A DNA stretch of 6,893 bases from Pseudobdellovibrionaceae bacterium (GCA_913774795.1 CAJYIL010000532.1:1-6893), one strand, 5' to 3'. Counted from the stretch's first letter, positions 1 to 6,143 are shown. Numbers and translations are program-made. The notes: generated by a model not told the origin, from the sequence alone.

Positions 1-1
1 A

Positions 2-127
2 GCTTACAGAAGCGCTGCTAAAGCCGGAGAGTCACCAGCCGCTTCGTCGGCGAAAGCTCTTCTCCGCAATCTCGAATTGAAAATGCCATCGGCGGCCGCA
101 GTGCCGGCAGCGACAAAGGGTTCATGA
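2..127 (+). CDS. C-terminal end of an upstream gene, possibly YfgM-like TPR protein (partial)
   Basis: An open frame enters from the left edge and runs 41 codons to a TGA at 125-127. The visible tail begins AYRSAAKAGESPAASSAKAL and continues through LLRNLELK into a short Ala/Pro-rich end. The first part has the Ala/Leu spacing of the last helices of a TPR protein, and the end looks disordered. Its stop overlaps the start of bamB (ATGA), which indicates translational coupling. In many proteobacteria the gene directly before bamB is yfgM, encoding an inner-membrane-anchored TPR protein that works with the SecYEG and periplasmic chaperone network. The YfgM identity rests on position and composition only, because too little of the protein is visible to show a motif. 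That this frame is coding is more secure than what it encodes. Confidence 0.6.
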   Translation, partial: AYRSAAKAGESPAASSAKALLRNLELKMPSAAAVPAATKGS

Positions 128-1287
128 TGCGCGCTCTTCTTTTGCTCGCTCTCGTCATCACGGGCTGCTCGACGGTCACGCCGAAAATGGGGCGCGATCG
201 TCAAGGCAATGAATTCGTGATGGACAGCGCGTGGTCTCGCTCGACACTCCGGAGCGAGTATTTTGGCTTTCGCCGGATGAACCGCATGCAGCCTCTCGTT
301 CTGGATACGATGATCATCGAATCCAACGCGGTCGACGGCGTTGCAGCTTTTGAGCGGACCTCAGGCAACCTCCTGTGGCGCATCGATCTTGAAAATGGCG
401 TTGAAGGTGGCGTGGCTGTTTCGGGCGATAAACTTTACTTCGGCTCGAGTGATGGTCAGTTTTACTGCGTGAATGTCGTGAACGGGAAAACGGTCTGGAC
501 CTTCCCGGTTCGCGCCGAAACGCTAGCGGCCCCGACGATTGACGGCAACGTCGTTTACTTTCAATCGGGCGCCGACGTTCTCTTTGCGCTCGACGCCATC
601 AGCGGCAAGCAGCTTTGGGTTTATAATCGTCAAGTCACCACTCAACTCTCGATTCGCGCGACCACTCGTCCGGTCGTTAACGGTGAGCTCGTCTACGCGG
701 GATTCAGCGACGGCTTTTTTGTCGCACTCAACCGCAAAGCGGGGACTCTCGCGTGGGAACGCAAGATCGGAAAAGGAAATCGCTTTCATGACGTCGACGC
801 CACTCCCGTTCTCGATGGCGATTCTCTCTACGTGGCCTCGTTCGATGGCTCGCTCGTTTCGTTGAAGGCAGCCTCCGGCGACGTGAACTGGACAATCGAG
901 CAGGGCGCCTATGTTCCGGTGACTCTCGGGACAGGCACGCACGCCGATCAGCTTTATTACTCAACCGCCGACGGCGCGATTCTACTTGTCGATAAGCGCT
1001 CAGGTAAGATCATCAAGACATTCAAGATCACCAAAGGTATTCCTACTCAGGTCGCGCTTTACCGCGGACTTATCCTCTACGGTGAATCAGAGGGCGCGCT
1101 GGTCGCTGCAGATGGCGACTCGGGCCAAGTTATTTCGCGTTTTGATCCCGGTCACGGGATCGTCGCGACTCCGACGGTCATCGAAAAAACCGGCGAGGCC
1201 TATGCAGCGTCATCGGGTGCGAATCTTTGGGCCTTTCGGTTGAGTTACCGCCGTGCAAGCGATCGTTTACCGTGGCAGGTTCAGTGA
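124..1287 (+). CDS. bamB: Outer-membrane protein assembly factor BamB (PQQ-like beta-propeller lipoprotein)
   Basis: This is a 387-residue lipoprotein, close to the usual 380-400 of BamB. A short signal peptide ends in the lipobox VITGC with Cys15 as the lipidated residue, followed by Ser, which favours outer-membrane delivery. The rest is a run of PQQ-like propeller blades, shown by repeated pairs such as GNLLW...GDKLYFGSSDGQ (81-112), GKTVW (121-125), GKQLW (161-165) and GDVNW (252-256). Two stretches align by eye with landmarks of E. coli BamB: LSIR at 175-178 matches the LSLR loop that contacts BamA POTRA domains, and DVDATPV at 223-229 matches DVDTTPV. BamB is known to help the BAM complex fold outer-membrane beta-barrels. 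Two adjacent ATGs (124 and 127) are possible starts. The AAGGG at 116-120 is 3 nt from the first and 6 nt from the second, so 127 may be the true start. It overlaps both flanking genes, indicating an operon. No der gene follows here, unlike in E. coli. Confidence 0.92.
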   Translation: MMRALLLLALVITGCSTVTPKMGRDRQGNEFVMDSAWSRSTLRSEYFGFRRMNRMQPLVLDTMIIESNAVDGVAAFERTSGNLLWRIDLENGVEGGVAVSGDKLYFGSSDGQFYCVNVVNGKTVWTFPVRAETLAAPTIDGNVVYFQSGADVLFALDAISGKQLWVYNRQVTTQLSIRATTRPVVNGELVYAGFSDGFFVALNRKAGTLAWERKIGKGNRFHDVDATPVLDGDSLYVASFDGSLVSLKAASGDVNWTIEQGAYVPVTLGTGTHADQLYYSTADGAILLVDKRSGKIIKTFKITKGIPTQVALYRGLILYGESEGALVAADGDSGQVISRFDPGHGIVATPTVIEKTGEAYAASSGANLWAFRLSYRRASDRLPWQVQ

Positions 1288-1703
1288 TGAAAACGCTTGC
1301 TCTTGCGACTGCGGCACTGACGCTGATCAGCGCTTGCGCGAGTGGGCCGTGCCGACGTCTTCGTGAGCCGCAACTCGCCGAAGGCCAGGCGGCTCAGACG
1401 AAGCTGGCGACTCCTCCCGTCGCGACGGCTCCAGCCGGTCCCACCGGCTCGACAGGAGGTCCAGTGTCGTCGGTTTTCGTTTACAAGCCTGACGGTAGTC
1501 TTCAGTGCGGCACCGCCAAAGGCGTCTCGCTCGAGGAGATGGAAAAACAACTCCGCGGCATTCCCGTTCTCTCCCGAGACAAACGCCCGGACGGCAAGAT
1601 GCACATTCAGGTCTGCGGTTCGCCTACCGGAATAATTAACGTCTTTGAAATCAACGAGTCGACTCTGAAAGAGGCCGAAGCGCGGGGATTCAAAAAGCTT
1701 TGA
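1287..1703 (+). CDS. Small putative lipoprotein of unknown function, coupled to bamB
   Basis: This is a 138-residue protein whose ATG shares a base with the bamB stop (TGATG), so the two are very likely co-translated. A longer in-frame start at 1227 lies inside bamB and lacks a signal peptide at its N-terminus, so 1287 is preferred. Residues 1-17 form a classic lipoprotein signal ending LISAC with Cys17 lipidated. Residues 22-60 are a Gly/Pro/Ala/Thr-rich linker. The conserved-looking part is 61-138, with VFVYKPDGSLQCG at 63-75, DGKMHIQVCGSPTG at 102-115 and an alpha-helical end. Cys74 and Cys110 could form a disulphide in the periplasm, while Cys22 is extra. I do not recognise the family. 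Its position next to bamB suggests a role at the outer membrane or with the BAM complex, but that is inference from neighbourhood only. Confidence 0.8.
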   Translation: MKTLALATAALTLISACASGPCRRLREPQLAEGQAAQTKLATPPVATAPAGPTGSTGGPVSSVFVYKPDGSLQCGTAKGVSLEEMEKQLRGIPVLSRDKRPDGKMHIQVCGSPTGIINVFEINESTLKEAEARGFKKL

Positions 1704-1769
1704 TTTCGCGTCTGGCACCTTCGGCCAGGTCTCGTTGATAACTTCACATCGCTCAGGAAAACTTTCTCT

Positions 1770-2792
1770 ATGAGCAATCAAGAGCAAAAAGCCGTTCTCT
1801 CTGAGTTTGAAACACTCCTCGATCAAATGGTTTCGACAAGTCTCGGGCGACGCACGTTTTTAGCGAGCGTACCTTTTCTCATGGCCGCTTGCGCGAGCGA
1901 TAACCACCGCACTCGCGAAGGCGACAACACGGGTCAGAACACGACGATGACCGTGCAAGATGAAATGGCGATGACCAAAGAAGCTCTTCCGGCGCTTCGC
2001 AAAGATTATCCTCCGCTTCAAGACGCCGAATCTCAGCGCTACATCTCAAATTTGGGAAATCGCTTGGTCGCTGCGAACGGTTTATTGGGGCACCCCTATA
2101 AATACTCATTTACGGTCGTCGACGTGCCTTCAGTGAATGCATTCGCTTTACCAGCGGGCACGATCTTCGTGACGGCTCCGTTAATGGCCATGGCCGAGAG
2201 CGAAGCCGAATTGGCTGGAGTCGTCGGTCATGAAATCGGCCACGTGCGCGCTCGGCACGTCGCCGAACGAATGGAAGCCCAAAAAGAAGCCGGCAAAAAA
2301 TCTTGGCTCTTCGGAGCGGCCGGCGGTCTTCTCGGTGCGGCGGCCGGTTTCGGCGTCGGCAAACTCGCGTGTCCTCCGAACGACAACGCGTGTTTAGTTA
2401 AAGCATCGGCACTCGGAGCGGCGGCCGGAGTCGGCGGTGGTCTCTTGATTCAGAAATACAAGTTCATGGCCAACTCGCGCGAAGACGAAATGGAAGCCGA
2501 CCGCATCGGTTTGAAAACGGCGGTTCGCGCGGGTTACACTCCTGCCAATGCCGGAGGTTTCTACACGAAGCTCTTGAAAATGGAAGAACAGTCGAAACAA
2601 GGCGGGGTTCCCCTCGTTTCATCGCTGAACGACGCGATGTCGACGCATCCCCCATCCAAAGAGCGCGTGATCCAAATGAACCAGATGGTTTCGCAAATGC
2701 CGAAGAACACAAAATCGATCACCAATACCGTCGCGTTCGATCGCACGCGTATGCGCATTGAACAAATTCAGAAGAGTCGACCAAAAGCATGA
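1770..2792 (+). CDS. M48-family zinc metalloprotease with Tat-like lipoprotein signal
   Basis: This 340-residue protein carries the M48 hallmarks. HEIGH at 154-158 supplies two zinc ligands and the catalytic Glu155. SREDEMEAD at 236-244 supplies the expected third ligand (Glu240 in the ExxAD pattern), and STHPPSKERV at 291-300 is the C-terminal motif of periplasmic M48 proteases such as BepA and LoiP. The N-terminus has a 26-residue polar n-region, GRRTFLA at 26-32 and a hydrophobic core ending in MAAC (Cys41), so it is probably a Tat-exported lipoprotein. Between the HEIGH and EAD motifs lies a Gly/Ala-rich hydrophobic stretch (about 182-226) holding Cys201 and Cys208. Relatives degrade misfolded outer-membrane proteins, which fits the bamB neighbourhood. 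The substrate here is unknown. A weak AGGA at 1755-1758 precedes the ATG by 11 nt. Its stop overlaps the next gene by 4 nt. Confidence 0.9.
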   Translation: MSNQEQKAVLSEFETLLDQMVSTSLGRRTFLASVPFLMAACASDNHRTREGDNTGQNTTMTVQDEMAMTKEALPALRKDYPPLQDAESQRYISNLGNRLVAANGLLGHPYKYSFTVVDVPSVNAFALPAGTIFVTAPLMAMAESEAELAGVVGHEIGHVRARHVAERMEAQKEAGKKSWLFGAAGGLLGAAAGFGVGKLACPPNDNACLVKASALGAAAGVGGGLLIQKYKFMANSREDEMEADRIGLKTAVRAGYTPANAGGFYTKLLKMEEQSKQGGVPLVSSLNDAMSTHPPSKERVIQMNQMVSQMPKNTKSITNTVAFDRTRMRIEQIQKSRPKA

Positions 2793-3358
2793 AGTACGTC
2801 ATCTCCGGAACAAATCGCCCAGGCTCCAAGACTTTGATGGTCGCCAAGCATATTCAAAAGATGTACGCGGAGGCAGGGGAGACCATCGGAATCATCGATC
2901 TCCAGGAGATGACTCTGCATGAGGTTATTGGACATTACGGCGACACGGCACCTGAGGCGATGAAGCAAGCAGTCGCAAAGATCAATCAAGCCGACGGCCT
3001 CATCATCGTGACCCCGGAGTACAATGGGTCGTTCCCGGGAGCCTTAAAGTACTTCATCGATCATTGGAGTTATCCCGACTCTTTCGAATTCAGGCCGGTT
3101 TGTTTCGTCGGGATCGGGTGGTCCTTCGGGGCGCTTCGGCCGGTTGAGCATCTCCAAGGTGTTTTCGGATATCGAAATGCATTCATGTATCCCGAACGCG
3201 TGTTCATGATGAACGGTCCTAAGTACATCACCCCTGAAGCCATCGCCGATGAGAACGTCGTAAAGCTCTTGAAATCGCAAATGACGGGCTTTCAGAAATT
3301 CTCGAAGGCTCTCTCTGCCGCGGGATTGGCTGCGAACGAACGTCTCGCGAAAAAATAA
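2789..3358 (+). CDS. NADPH-dependent FMN reductase family flavoprotein
   Basis: This 189-residue protein has a flavodoxin-like fold signature and no signal peptide, so it is probably cytoplasmic. SGTNRPGSKT at 6-15 is the N-terminal phosphate-binding loop that holds FMN. TPEYNGSFPGALKYFIDH at 75-92 is the diagnostic motif of the NADPH-dependent FMN reductase family (ArsH, ChrR, YieF and azoreductase-like proteins), containing isoalloxazine-contacting residues. Length matches the family's usual 175-200. Family members reduce quinones, azo dyes, chromate or free flavin using NAD(P)H, and the true substrate cannot be read from sequence. The ATG overlaps the stop of the protease gene (ATGA) and the nearest purine run, GAAGAG at 2771-2776, is 12 nt away, so translation probably depends on coupling to the protease. 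Pairing a cytoplasmic flavin reductase with an exported protease is not an obvious functional match. Confidence 0.88.
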   Translation: MKYVISGTNRPGSKTLMVAKHIQKMYAEAGETIGIIDLQEMTLHEVIGHYGDTAPEAMKQAVAKINQADGLIIVTPEYNGSFPGALKYFIDHWSYPDSFEFRPVCFVGIGWSFGALRPVEHLQGVFGYRNAFMYPERVFMMNGPKYITPEAIADENVVKLLKSQMTGFQKFSKALSAAGLAANERLAKK

Positions 3359-3486
3359 ACCTCGACGTTAGACTGAGGCGAGAAATCGCTCGATGTCGCA
3401 TTCATCGCAACTTCTTCAATCTCGCGTCACCACGGCGCGAAGTCAGCGCCTTACCATCTCCGTGGAGACAAAGCCTGACCACCTAC

Positions 3487-3493
3487 GAAGGAG
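3487..3493 (+). promoter_or_regulatory. Strong ribosome binding site fixing the lipoprotein start
   Basis: GAAGGAG lies 7 nt before the ATG at 3501, a near-ideal Shine-Dalgarno spacing. It decides in favour of 3501 over an in-frame ATG at 3393, which would put a 36-residue polar extension in front of a clear signal peptide. The strength of the site suggests an abundantly made protein. Confidence 0.8.
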
Positions 3494-3500
3494 TAGAGAT

Positions 3501-4151
3501 ATGAAATCATTCAACAACGCAAACCACCTGACCAAGACAACGTTGGCGGCATTAGCTTGCGTCGCATTCGTCGGCTGCACAGATCCTAAAGAACGCGTAG
3601 AAACAACGTCGACAACTAGCTCGACGACTGCACCGGCGGATTCTACTTATTCGAACACGACGATCGCGGCAGACGATACACCGAAGACACTCGACACGAC
3701 AGGCGCGGTACCGCCAGCTCCGGCCGATACAGCGACTGGCTCGGAGATGTCAGAGTCTTCGACCACAACTGAAACAAAAACGACTAAGAAGATGAAACAC
3801 AAAGCTAAAAAAGCGCACAAGAAGCACAGCGCTTGGGTCGCCCCAGCCCCTGCAAAAGATGACGTTGCCGTCTTCGAAGAAGAAGACACGGTCTACGGCC
3901 CAGGTTACGTCGTCGACGATTCGATGGATGTTTCAGACCAATACGAAAACGAAACTGTTTCGGCGACAACGATGGCGCCTGAAACTTATCGCGAAACAGG
4001 ATTGTCGCCATTTGCGCAAGAGCCGAACTCTCGTATGCCGAAACAAATCGGAAGCGGTCAGCTCACGGGCGAAGACAAGAGCACCACGATTCTCGAAGGA
4101 CCAAGCTTGTTTCAAGATCCATCGGCTCTCGGTCGTGATTTGATTCGGTAA
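3501..4151 (+). CDS. Low-complexity Thr/Ser- and Lys/His-rich putative lipoprotein
   Basis: This is a 216-residue protein of unknown function. Residues 1-26 are a signal peptide with positively charged start, hydrophobic core (TTLAALACVAFVG) and Cys26 as likely lipidation site. The -3 residue is Phe, so the lipobox is slightly atypical. Residues 34-95 are Thr/Ser/Ala/Asp-rich low complexity, expected to be disordered and to act as a tether. Residues 93-109 are a strongly basic Lys/His block (TKKMKHKAKKAHKKHS). Residues 119-150 are acidic (for example VFEEEDTVYGPG), and the C-terminal 65 residues are mixed polar. The basic block could touch peptidoglycan, LPS or another anionic surface and could pair with the acidic segment, but this is speculation from composition. 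It stands alone between a 142-nt gap and an 84-nt gap. I recognise no family. Confidence 0.78.
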   Translation: MKSFNNANHLTKTTLAALACVAFVGCTDPKERVETTSTTSSTTAPADSTYSNTTIAADDTPKTLDTTGAVPPAPADTATGSEMSESSTTTETKTTKKMKHKAKKAHKKHSAWVAPAPAKDDVAVFEEEDTVYGPGYVVDDSMDVSDQYENETVSATTMAPETYRETGLSPFAQEPNSRMPKQIGSGQLTGEDKSTTILEGPSLFQDPSALGRDLIR

Positions 4152-4178
4152 GCTAGACGTTTCGATAGGCCAAAAGGA

Positions 4179-4227
4179 ATCGGGGAGTGGGATCGGGGAT
4201 CTCTCGCCCGTCCCCGTTCTCTCCGAT
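4179..4227 (+). terminator. Large imperfect hairpin between two genes (possible terminator or 5' leader structure)
   Basis: An outer 9-bp stem (ATCGGGGAG at 4179-4187 with CTCTCCGAT at 4219-4227, one G-U pair) encloses an asymmetric internal loop and an inner 6-bp stem (CGGGGA 4194-4199 with TCCCCG 4211-4216) closed by an 11-nt loop. It lies 27 nt after the lipoprotein stop and ends 8 nt before the next ATG. There is no proper T tract on the plus strand (AAGCATTTATG follows). On the minus strand TCCTTTTG follows, which is a weak tract. It may stop transcription of the upstream gene, or mask the weak ribosome binding region of the downstream one. Confidence 0.5.
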
Positions 4228-4235
4228 AAGCATTT

Positions 4236-4748
4236 ATGCGGAACAAACGAACAATAAAACTCGCATTCAAACTCGCGGCCTCAACGGCCGCGTTTCTTTG
4301 TTTGACGGTATTAGTGGCCTTCGGGCTTCGCTCTTTAACCGAAGAAGGACGAGCTCGCGGACCGGCGAGTCTCGAAGCCGATTCGGTTTTTGAACACCGC
4401 GGAAATCTTTCGGCAAGCGAACTGGGAATGCTTGGATCGACGCCGCTTCTCCGTGGACGCCGAGTGGTCTTTCATCCAGAAGCGCTCAGACGCCCCGTAA
4501 ATGGTGCGGTCATTCTCAACTTATTTCCCGATGCGGTTCTAACCGCGCACTTGCAGGCGCCTTCGGCCTATACGGTGAACGAAGGACTGATTGCGGGAAC
4601 GATCGAGGGTGACTCGTCGTCAACGGTGCGGATTCTTCTTCAAGGCGGATCCGTGGATGGCACAATCATATTCCGCGGCCGTGAGTACCGCGTGATTGAC
4701 GGCGGATCTTCAGGACAAGCCATCATTACTGAGTCAGAAGCGCCCTGA
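4236..4748 (+). CDS. Membrane-anchored orphan propeptide-like domain of a reprolysin-type (M12B-like) metalloprotease, possibly a truncated gene
   Basis: This is a 170-residue protein. Residues 9-31 form one hydrophobic segment (signal anchor or uncleaved signal peptide) after a basic start. Residues 50-165 match, from memory, the N-terminal propeptide region seen in bacterial reprolysin-like zinc proteases: RVVFHPEAL, VILNLFPDAVLTAHLQ (92-107), GLIAGTIEGDSSSTVRILLQ (117-136) and VDGTIIFRGREYRVI (140-154), followed by a short Ile/Thr/Glu end. In such proteases a catalytic domain with HExxHxxGHxxG normally follows. Here a TGA ends the frame directly after the propeptide, and none of the three plus frames after 4748 continues with anything similar. 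The gene may be a remnant cut at the edge of the neighbouring mobile element, or a free-standing inhibitor-like domain. The start has only a weak purine run (GATAAG, 4225-4230). Confidence 0.65.
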   Translation: MRNKRTIKLAFKLAASTAAFLCLTVLVAFGLRSLTEEGRARGPASLEADSVFEHRGNLSASELGMLGSTPLLRGRRVVFHPEALRRPVNGAVILNLFPDAVLTAHLQAPSAYTVNEGLIAGTIEGDSSSTVRILLQGGSVDGTIIFRGREYRVIDGGSSGQAIITESEAP

Positions 4749-4912
4749 GACCATCAGGCTTGCGCAAAATTCTGACCCTTAAAGCGACTCTTAAACTTCG
4801 CTGATATCTACGCGTGGAAGTTGAAAAGTGTGGTGAGGGAAGTCGTCGAAGAAGTTGATATTAAGCTCGAATTTAGGTTCGAACGTGCTACCTAGATTTG
4901 CTGATAAGTAAT

Positions 4913-4961
4913 ATGACGTTAAACAAAAACTGTTTATAAACTACACAGCTGTTGTTTAAAG
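4913..4961 (+). promoter_or_regulatory. Candidate promoter with nested GTTTA/TAAAC inverted repeats (possible operator)
   Basis: This is the main content of the gene-free stretch 4749-5032, otherwise empty apart from rising AT content. ATGACG (4913-4918) and TATAAA (4935-4940), 16 bp apart, resemble a sigma-70 -35/-10 pair (4/6 and 5/6 matches). Over them lies an imperfect inverted repeat, TTAAACAAAAACTG at 4919-4932 against CAGCTGTTGTTTAA at 4946-4959 (12 of 14 positions complementary). Between the arms is a perfect 10-bp palindrome, GTTTATAAAC (4932-4941). The half-site GTTTA/TAAAC therefore recurs across the promoter, as expected for binding by a dimeric repressor. It would drive the cassette starting at 5033 and leave a leader of roughly 85 nt. 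The call is by eye only. Confidence 0.45.
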
Positions 4962-5020
4962 TTTGAATGTCAAGTGTGTGAGTCGGGGAGAGTGAAAGAA
5001 GTCGCACCTAACCAATAACT

Positions 5021-5027
5021 GGAGAGG
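5021..5027 (+). promoter_or_regulatory. Ribosome binding site deciding the ERF gene start
   Basis: GGAGAGG lies 5 nt before the ATG at 5033. A GTG at 5027 is in frame but overlaps this site, so it would lack its own Shine-Dalgarno sequence. The ATG is therefore chosen. Confidence 0.75.
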
Positions 5028-5032
5028 TGTGT

Positions 5033-5737
5033 ATGAGAGAATTGCAAAGCCCAGAGATCAAAGATCTCGTCAGTGCGCTCGTGAAGGCTCAAGCCAATGT
5101 TCGGCACGCGTTCCTTGATGCCGAGAATCCGCATTTCAGATCCGACTACGCGACACTTGAATCAGTGATCGACGCCGTAAAGCCTGCGTTCTTGGCGCAA
5201 GGACTCGTCATCGTGCAACAGCCAATGGTGGAACTCTCCGGCGAGAATATCCTCATCACGACTGTTGCGCACGAAAGCGGGCAGTGGATGCGCTCGTTTA
5301 CTCAAATTTTAAATGAAAAGAAAAGCTGTCAGTCCATGGGTTCTGGCATCACCTATGCTCGACGTTACGCACTCGCAGCCATTGCGAACATCGGACAGAC
5401 CGACGACGACGGCAACGAAGCTACTGCTCCAATCGGCAATCCAAAAGTCGAGGTTGAGACCTCTAAACCTAATTTACCAAACATTAAGCCTCAGGTTAAC
5501 GCGTCTAAACCAGAACCGCTTGACCACGATAAAGCCGTCGCTGCGGCTATGAAGTTCAAGATCGAGTTTGGGCGCAAGTACAACGGGCGAATCGTCGGGG
5601 ATATCCCGCAGGCGGAGCTTGAGGCGTACGTCAAGTGGCTGATGGCTTCTGCAGTTCGCGATGGAACCGCGCTCTCTCTTCAGGTTCAAACACTGAAGGC
5701 AGCCTACGAGCGCATCTACGGAAAACAGGAGTGGTGA
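5033..5737 (+). CDS. ERF-family single-strand DNA annealing protein with extra C-terminal domain
   Basis: This 234-residue protein belongs to the ERF family of phage recombinases, which coat single-stranded DNA and anneal complementary strands during phage recombination and genome circularisation. Family signatures are plain: ALVKAQANVRHAF (15-27), ENPHFRSDYATLESV (31-45), a GLVIVQQP segment (57-64), HESGQW (80-85), SMGSGITYARRYAL (101-114) and the acidic TDDDGNEA (123-130). A Pro/Lys/Asn-rich linker (131-165) joins a second small domain (166-234) with FGRKYNGRIVGDIPQAELEAYVKWL. This resembles the FGKYKGK-IP-YLxWL motif of ExoX-type C-terminal domains found fused to phage nucleases and ssDNA proteins. 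No partner exonuclease or SSB is visible in the window. It is the first gene of the mobile cassette, behind a 284-nt gap, and its stop overlaps the next start (TGATG). Confidence 0.93.
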   Translation: MRELQSPEIKDLVSALVKAQANVRHAFLDAENPHFRSDYATLESVIDAVKPAFLAQGLVIVQQPMVELSGENILITTVAHESGQWMRSFTQILNEKKSCQSMGSGITYARRYALAAIANIGQTDDDGNEATAPIGNPKVEVETSKPNLPNIKPQVNASKPEPLDHDKAVAAAMKFKIEFGRKYNGRIVGDIPQAELEAYVKWLMASAVRDGTALSLQVQTLKAAYERIYGKQEW

Positions 5738-5967
5738 TGAGTCATCCACTAAACATGAAGCCGCTCGACGCTTTGATCGAGTTAGACCGCCTTGAGATGG
5801 AAGAAGCGGAGAGTGAGCGACGGTTCTTGAATGCTCGTGATCGTCTTACTGCTTTTGTGACTGCTCTCGGAAACACCTCCGCGCATGGCGCAAAGGACAA
5901 GCTCCGCAGGGAGTTGGGCGATGAGGTCTTCCGCACAGAGACCCTAAAGCGAATGGAGCAAAAATGA
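5737..5967 (+). CDS. Small charged helical protein of the phage-like cassette, unknown function
   Basis: This is a 76-residue protein. The ATG shares a base with the ERF stop and has AGGAG at 5727-5731, 5 nt upstream. The frame stays open further upstream but only inside the ERF gene, so 5737 is the credible start. The sequence is rich in Glu, Arg and Leu. Residues 8-43 (LDALIELDRLEMEEAESERR and following) are a predicted long amphipathic helix, possibly coiled coil. A short Gly/Asn/Ser break at 45-51 separates it from a second charged helix (52-76). There are no cysteines, signal or membrane segment, and no family is recognised. Its place directly behind a recombination gene suggests an accessory of phage DNA metabolism, on position alone. 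Confidence 0.75.
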   Translation: MSHPLNMKPLDALIELDRLEMEEAESERRFLNARDRLTAFVTALGNTSAHGAKDKLRRELGDEVFRTETLKRMEQK

Positions 5968-6143
5968 TCAACGAAAGAACTCTCCGAGATCAGGCTGAGA
6001 AGCTCCGTCTGATCGCCGTGCTCTTAAACATTCTGGATGCCGTGTCTAGAATCAAAGTTGCCGACGGGCCCGAGATTGAAGCGCTTGAGCGTGAGCTTGG
6101 AAAAGCGAAGTCTCTGCTTCAAGAGCTTGGCGTGAAGCTGTGA
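5964..6143 (+). CDS. 59-residue helical protein of the phage-like cassette, unknown function
   Basis: This short gene overlaps the preceding stop by 4 nt (ATGA) and has GGAG at 5955-5958, 5 nt before the ATG. The protein begins MINERTLRDQAEKLRLIAVL and ends LGKAKSLLQELGVKL. Two Leu-rich amphipathic helices (about 4-30 and 36-57) are separated by a VADGP turn (32-36), suggesting a helical hairpin that may oligomerise or bind a neighbour such as the 76-residue protein before it. No catalytic motif, signal or known family is seen. The good ribosome binding site, the exact overlap and the coding-like composition support it as real despite its size. Confidence 0.7.
   Translation: MINERTLRDQAEKLRLIAVLLNILDAVSRIKVADGPEIEALERELGKAKSLLQELGVKL

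Noticed and set aside
523..942. Long open frame on the minus strand inside bamB (and similar minus-strand frames at 1281-1826 and 3647-3889)
   Set aside because: They lie antisense to well-supported genes, have no family resemblance, and their composition mirrors the plus-strand codons.
1227..1286. Upstream start for the 138-residue lipoprotein
   Set aside because: It lies inside bamB in another frame and would place 20 unrelated residues before a complete lipoprotein signal.
1712..1728. Hairpin CTGGC/GCCAG between the small lipoprotein and the protease gene, as a terminator
   Set aside because: The stem is only 5 bp and GTCTCGTTG follows instead of a T tract. Too weak to call.
3434..3468. 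GGCGC/GCGCC stem and TCTCCGTGGAGA palindrome in the gap before the lipoprotein
   Set aside because: Short stems with no T tract. The second has a 2-nt loop that cannot form as RNA. Likely chance in GC-rich sequence, though a leader role cannot be excluded.
3393..3500. Longer N-terminal start for the Thr/Lys-rich lipoprotein
   Set aside because: It would bury a clear signal peptide behind 36 polar residues, and the strong GAAGGAG site points to the ATG at 3501.
4187..4393. Plus-strand open frame beginning in the hairpin before the propeptide-like gene
   Set aside because: It starts within the stem without a ribosome binding site and overlaps the better supported gene in another frame. Its Ser/Arg-rich product looks like a shadow.
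4871..4890. GGTTCGAAC resembling a tRNA T-loop, as a possible tRNA end or attachment site
   Set aside because: The flanks (TTAGG and GTGCT) do not pair as a T-stem and no cloverleaf or CCA end is present. It is just an 8-bp palindrome (GTTCGAAC at 4877-4884).
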